Source: Aphrocallistes beatrix (Eukaryota > Porifera > Hexactinellida > Sceptrulophora > Aphrocallistidae). From it: 64,000 nucleotides of DNA. The translations under genes were made by a program, and so were the position numbers. How positions within the stretch are numbered: position 1 is the stretch's first letter; each line of letters begins with the position of its first letter. The notes under the pieces were generated by a model. The model did not search any database, had not been told where the DNA came from, and saw only the letters and a list, made by a program, of their open reading frames with translations. Positions 61,274 through 64,000 of the stretch are shown one piece after another. The stretch covers positions 310,001-374,000 of the forward strand of contig OY725491.1 of the NCBI GenBank assembly GCA_963281255.1, given 5' to 3'.

Positions 61274-62548
61274 ATGGCAACAGCAGATCCAGGATCTGGT
61301 CCTGCTAGTTTATTCGGAGTGAGTAACAAACTCCAGAGTAAAGTGAACTCGTTTAGAGAAATGATTGAACGGAAGAAGTTGGAAGTAAGAAGAGTCAGCA
61401 AAGAAATGAGAAGTCTTATCGAAACGAAAGAAGAATCAATTATCCGAGAATTGAATGAAATTTTGGAAGAAGTGAAGACTAGAATGGAAAAGAAGAAAAT
61501 TGGAGTTCAGAAAGAGATACAAGAGTTGGAGATTAAGAAAAGTGAAATTAACAAAATTCTTCAAAACCTCAATCAAAATATAACTGAATTTCCACAATTG
61601 TCTGAAGCAATCGAAAAAGCAAAAAGCGAAATGGATATTGATATTCCTAATGTGAAGTTAACGTGGAGAGTGGATGAATTGAAAGATTCTATAAATAGAA
61701 TGTGTCGTTGTGATCAACAGATTCCAGTTTATAATGAAGATACTCAGTATCAACTGAAATGGAGTAAGTGCGAGAATGGAAGTGGAGACAATCAACTCAA
61801 TTGTCCATGGGGTATAGCGACTAATCCTATGAATGATAATATTTATGTAGCTGACCAATCGAATCACAGAGTTCAGATTTTCTCTAGAGAAGGAGAATGG
61901 ATCAGATCTGTGAAAGATGAAGAAATGAAAAATCCACGAAATATTATATTTCATAATCGATCAATTTACGTACAATGTGAGAAAGCTATTCTGAAATTGA
62001 ATGAATCCAGTGAGAAGAAAGAAAAGTCTAAATCTTATGGTTTTGCTCTCGGTGGTATTTGTGTGGATAATATTCATATTTATGTCGGTCATTGGTTTGG
62101 AATGAATCTAATAGTGTTAACTCTAGATTTGATTGAAGAAAGCAGAATATCTCTCAAGACTGAATTCTGTAAACAAAATACCGAAATCAGAGATATATCT
62201 CTATCTCAAGAATTGTTTTACATTTTGCTATCTGGAACAGAATTTCCAATTCAAGTATTTTCAAGAGAAGGCATTCTGACGAGATGTGTTGTTAAGAAAG
62301 ATAGCATTGACTGTGCTTATTGTTTCTGTCTAGACCAGCAACACAACATCTTAGTAGCAGACTTTGGAGACTCTAAAGTGAAGATATTTTCCAATGAAGG
62401 GAAGCTACTCACCCAATTCGGTGAGAAAGGATCTAAGAAAGGACAGTTCAGTTATATTCGTGGGATATCCGTTAACGAGTTTGGTTCTATTGTCACTGTT
62501 GATCGGAAAAGCACTGACTGTCTTCAGTCTTTTACCGTTACCAGCTAA
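61274..62548 (+). CDS. Coiled-coil/NHL-propeller protein
   Basis: 424 residues, intact. Constant block 1-60 is identical or nearly so to the minus-strand copies. The coiled coil 60-120 is the most divergent in the family (LEIKKSEINKILQNLNQNI). Then PNVKLTWRVDELK, INRMCRCDQQ, NHL repeats (IYVADQSNHRVQIFSREGE; LVADFGDSKVKIFSNEGK). The last 25 residues (FGSIVTVDRKSTDCLQSF) match the gene at 58061, not the minus-strand copies, so the right-hand pair forms a subgroup. Confidence 0.87.
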   Translation: MATADPGSGPASLFGVSNKLQSKVNSFREMIERKKLEVRRVSKEMRSLIETKEESIIRELNEILEEVKTRMEKKKIGVQKEIQELEIKKSEINKILQNLNQNITEFPQLSEAIEKAKSEMDIDIPNVKLTWRVDELKDSINRMCRCDQQIPVYNEDTQYQLKWSKCENGSGDNQLNCPWGIATNPMNDNIYVADQSNHRVQIFSREGEWIRSVKDEEMKNPRNIIFHNRSIYVQCEKAILKLNESSEKKEKSKSYGFALGGICVDNIHIYVGHWFGMNLIVLTLDLIEESRISLKTEFCKQNTEIRDISLSQELFYILLSGTEFPIQVFSREGILTRCVVKKDSIDCAYCFCLDQQHNILVADFGDSKVKIFSNEGKLLTQFGEKGSKKGQFSYIRGISVNEFGSIVTVDRKSTDCLQSFTVTS

Positions 62549-63426
62549 TTTAATTTTGCTTTATGCTTAATTAAAATTGTTTCTCTTAACTAAAGTCCGT
62601 TAATCGTTGATATTTTTTGACATTATTTTCTTTATTTTTATTTTGTATTCAACGTGTTAGCATCTTGTACTTATTGAGTAATAAGTATATTGTTGTAATT
62701 GTAAAAAGCTTATATTAGAACGCATAAACAATTTTGTTTACTGCTACCATGTTGTCTTGATGATTCGAACTTCTGTTAACTCTTCTATTCTAGATGTTTA
62801 TTATACTATACTTTTAACTTTTATTGATAATATTTCAAATCATATTCACTATCGTCACTTCTTCCATCTTATTGTACAGTATATATAATCCTACCTACCC
62901 ACATGGACATTCCTTTCTGATAAATCCCTCCTAGGACACTCACTGCTCATGAAACTTGTCCAATTTCCTCTTGGTATAATCAATATTAAACTTGAGCAAT
63001 GAGGCATTCCATCTCATTTACATACTTACACACAAGAATTTGGTCTAATAAATACCATTTACTTTTGTTATCTGAAACGGAATAAATATAAACCATACAC
63101 GTACACTATGATGAAATGCTGTTTAATACGTCAATAGGACGATTGCTTGTCATAGAAACATCTGATAAGAAATGTCATTCAAAGAGCTAGCGACTATCTA
63201 CCATTGTATTGCTCACAATATTAAGTAAATCCACTACGCTATTAATAGCTAACTAACTCTAAATATAGATATATAGCAGAGTTCTAGTATACTACATGTG
63301 TGATAAAACCGTTGCCGAGATAAGTGAAAGACTAAGTTCGATAGAATTCTAATTCAAGAAATGACAATTCTAATAATGTTCGTAGTCAAAATAAACTAGA
63401 ACATAAACGAGCCCACAGGGTTACTA
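62549..63426. other. Gene-free interval with an orphan NHL 5' module
   Basis: 3' flank of the NHL gene to about 62810. At 63233-63300 CTCTAAATATAGATATATAGCAGAGTTCTAG marks a truncated NHL 5' module that leads into no coding sequence. Nothing else recognised. Confidence 0.55.
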
Positions 63427-63990
63427 CGAGGGTCACTCAATAAGCTTTGAGCCTGGAGTAGTTGCTTCCATTTGATTGTGTTGAAAATTCCTAGGATTAT
63501 TCATCTACCTATTATTACTTGTATCTTTGGCTTTGAGTTTGATTAGACAAGTTTCTAAAATATTATGCCACATATAATGGAGTGTCCTTGTGGACTCCGA
63601 CACATTTGCAAGCCATTTCCTATGGAAATTTATTTATTCTCTTTATGAGAAATGATAACTGAGAACAAACTTTTGATAATTCAATATTATCAATGATGCG
63701 ATATATTCACAATCCGGGGGGATTCTATGATTATCATATTTAAATTTCGTTTGCAAAACATAAATAAATGTTCAAATATATCTCAATTCAACACTTGTGG
63801 TTTTGTTTTCATATATGCTAATACAAAATATCTTAGACAATTTCTTCATCACAATATTTTAGAAACTTGTCCGATTGAAATCAAACTCAAATTCAAAGAT
63901 AATAATAGGTAGGTGAATAATCCTAGAAACTTTCAACAAAATCAAACGGAAGCAACTACTCCAGGCTCAAAACATATTGAGTGACCCTCG
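63427..63990. mobile_element. Mariner-type MITE
   Basis: 564 bp, TA on both sides. Inverted ends start CGAGGGTCACTCAATA and stay similar for about 90 bp (GAGCCTGGAGTAGTTGCTTC in both arms). CGAGGGTCAYTCAATAAG-type ends are common in mariner relatives. The short frame inside is not transposase. Confidence 0.7.
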
Positions 63991-64000
63991 TAGAACATAA

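Overview
The window is AT-rich nuclear DNA from an animal. The evidence is a complete 31-exon plexin gene, a single-intron AP180/PICALM-type clathrin adaptor gene, spliceosomal introns with GT..AG ends (acceptors often read TATTTTTAG), TATA-type promoters, and a dense load of DNA transposons and MITEs. Plexin restricts the source to animals and their closest relatives. Short introns, very small intergenic spaces and tandem families of EGF and coiled-coil/NHL genes fit an early-branching invertebrate such as a sponge, but the sequence does not prove that.

Layout. (1) 1-19 kb: a tandem family of small secreted or GPI-anchored-looking proteins with two EGF-like modules. There is a 3' end at position 1, then genes at 3902, 9439, 10768 (tail lost), 16011, 16973 and a divergent member at 18049, all on the + strand. 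Five share one promoter module with a TATAAATA box. Between them lie duplicated flanks, inverted remnants of the same gene, an intact Tc1/mariner transposon with a paralogous empty site (4702-6060), decayed integrase-bearing elements, MITEs, and a GC-tailed repeat in (TA)n tracts. (2) 19.8-31.3 kb: three minus-strand genes of a coiled-coil plus NHL beta-propeller family (one has a stop codon) and a stray 3' fragment, with MITEs, a tRNA-derived SINE, a 54-bp minisatellite and a long TATG microsatellite between them. (3) 33.4-35.8 kb: the AP180/PICALM-like gene, minus strand. (4) 36.6-56.6 kb: plexin, minus strand; its introns carry many MITEs. (5) 58-62.5 kb: two more NHL genes, now on the plus strand (one frameshifted), separated by hAT and Ty3/Gypsy remnants. 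(6) 63.4-64 kb: a mariner-type MITE.

How the genes may relate. Plexin (semaphorin receptor) and the AP180-like protein (clathrin/PI(4,5)P2 adaptor) are conserved single-copy-type genes. The EGF and NHL genes are lineage-specific families expanding by local duplication. The NHL copies keep a nearly invariant first 60 residues and propeller around a divergent coiled-coil stretch of constant length. This constant/variable architecture and the EGF gene array are the most interesting biology here; any recognition or defence role is inference.
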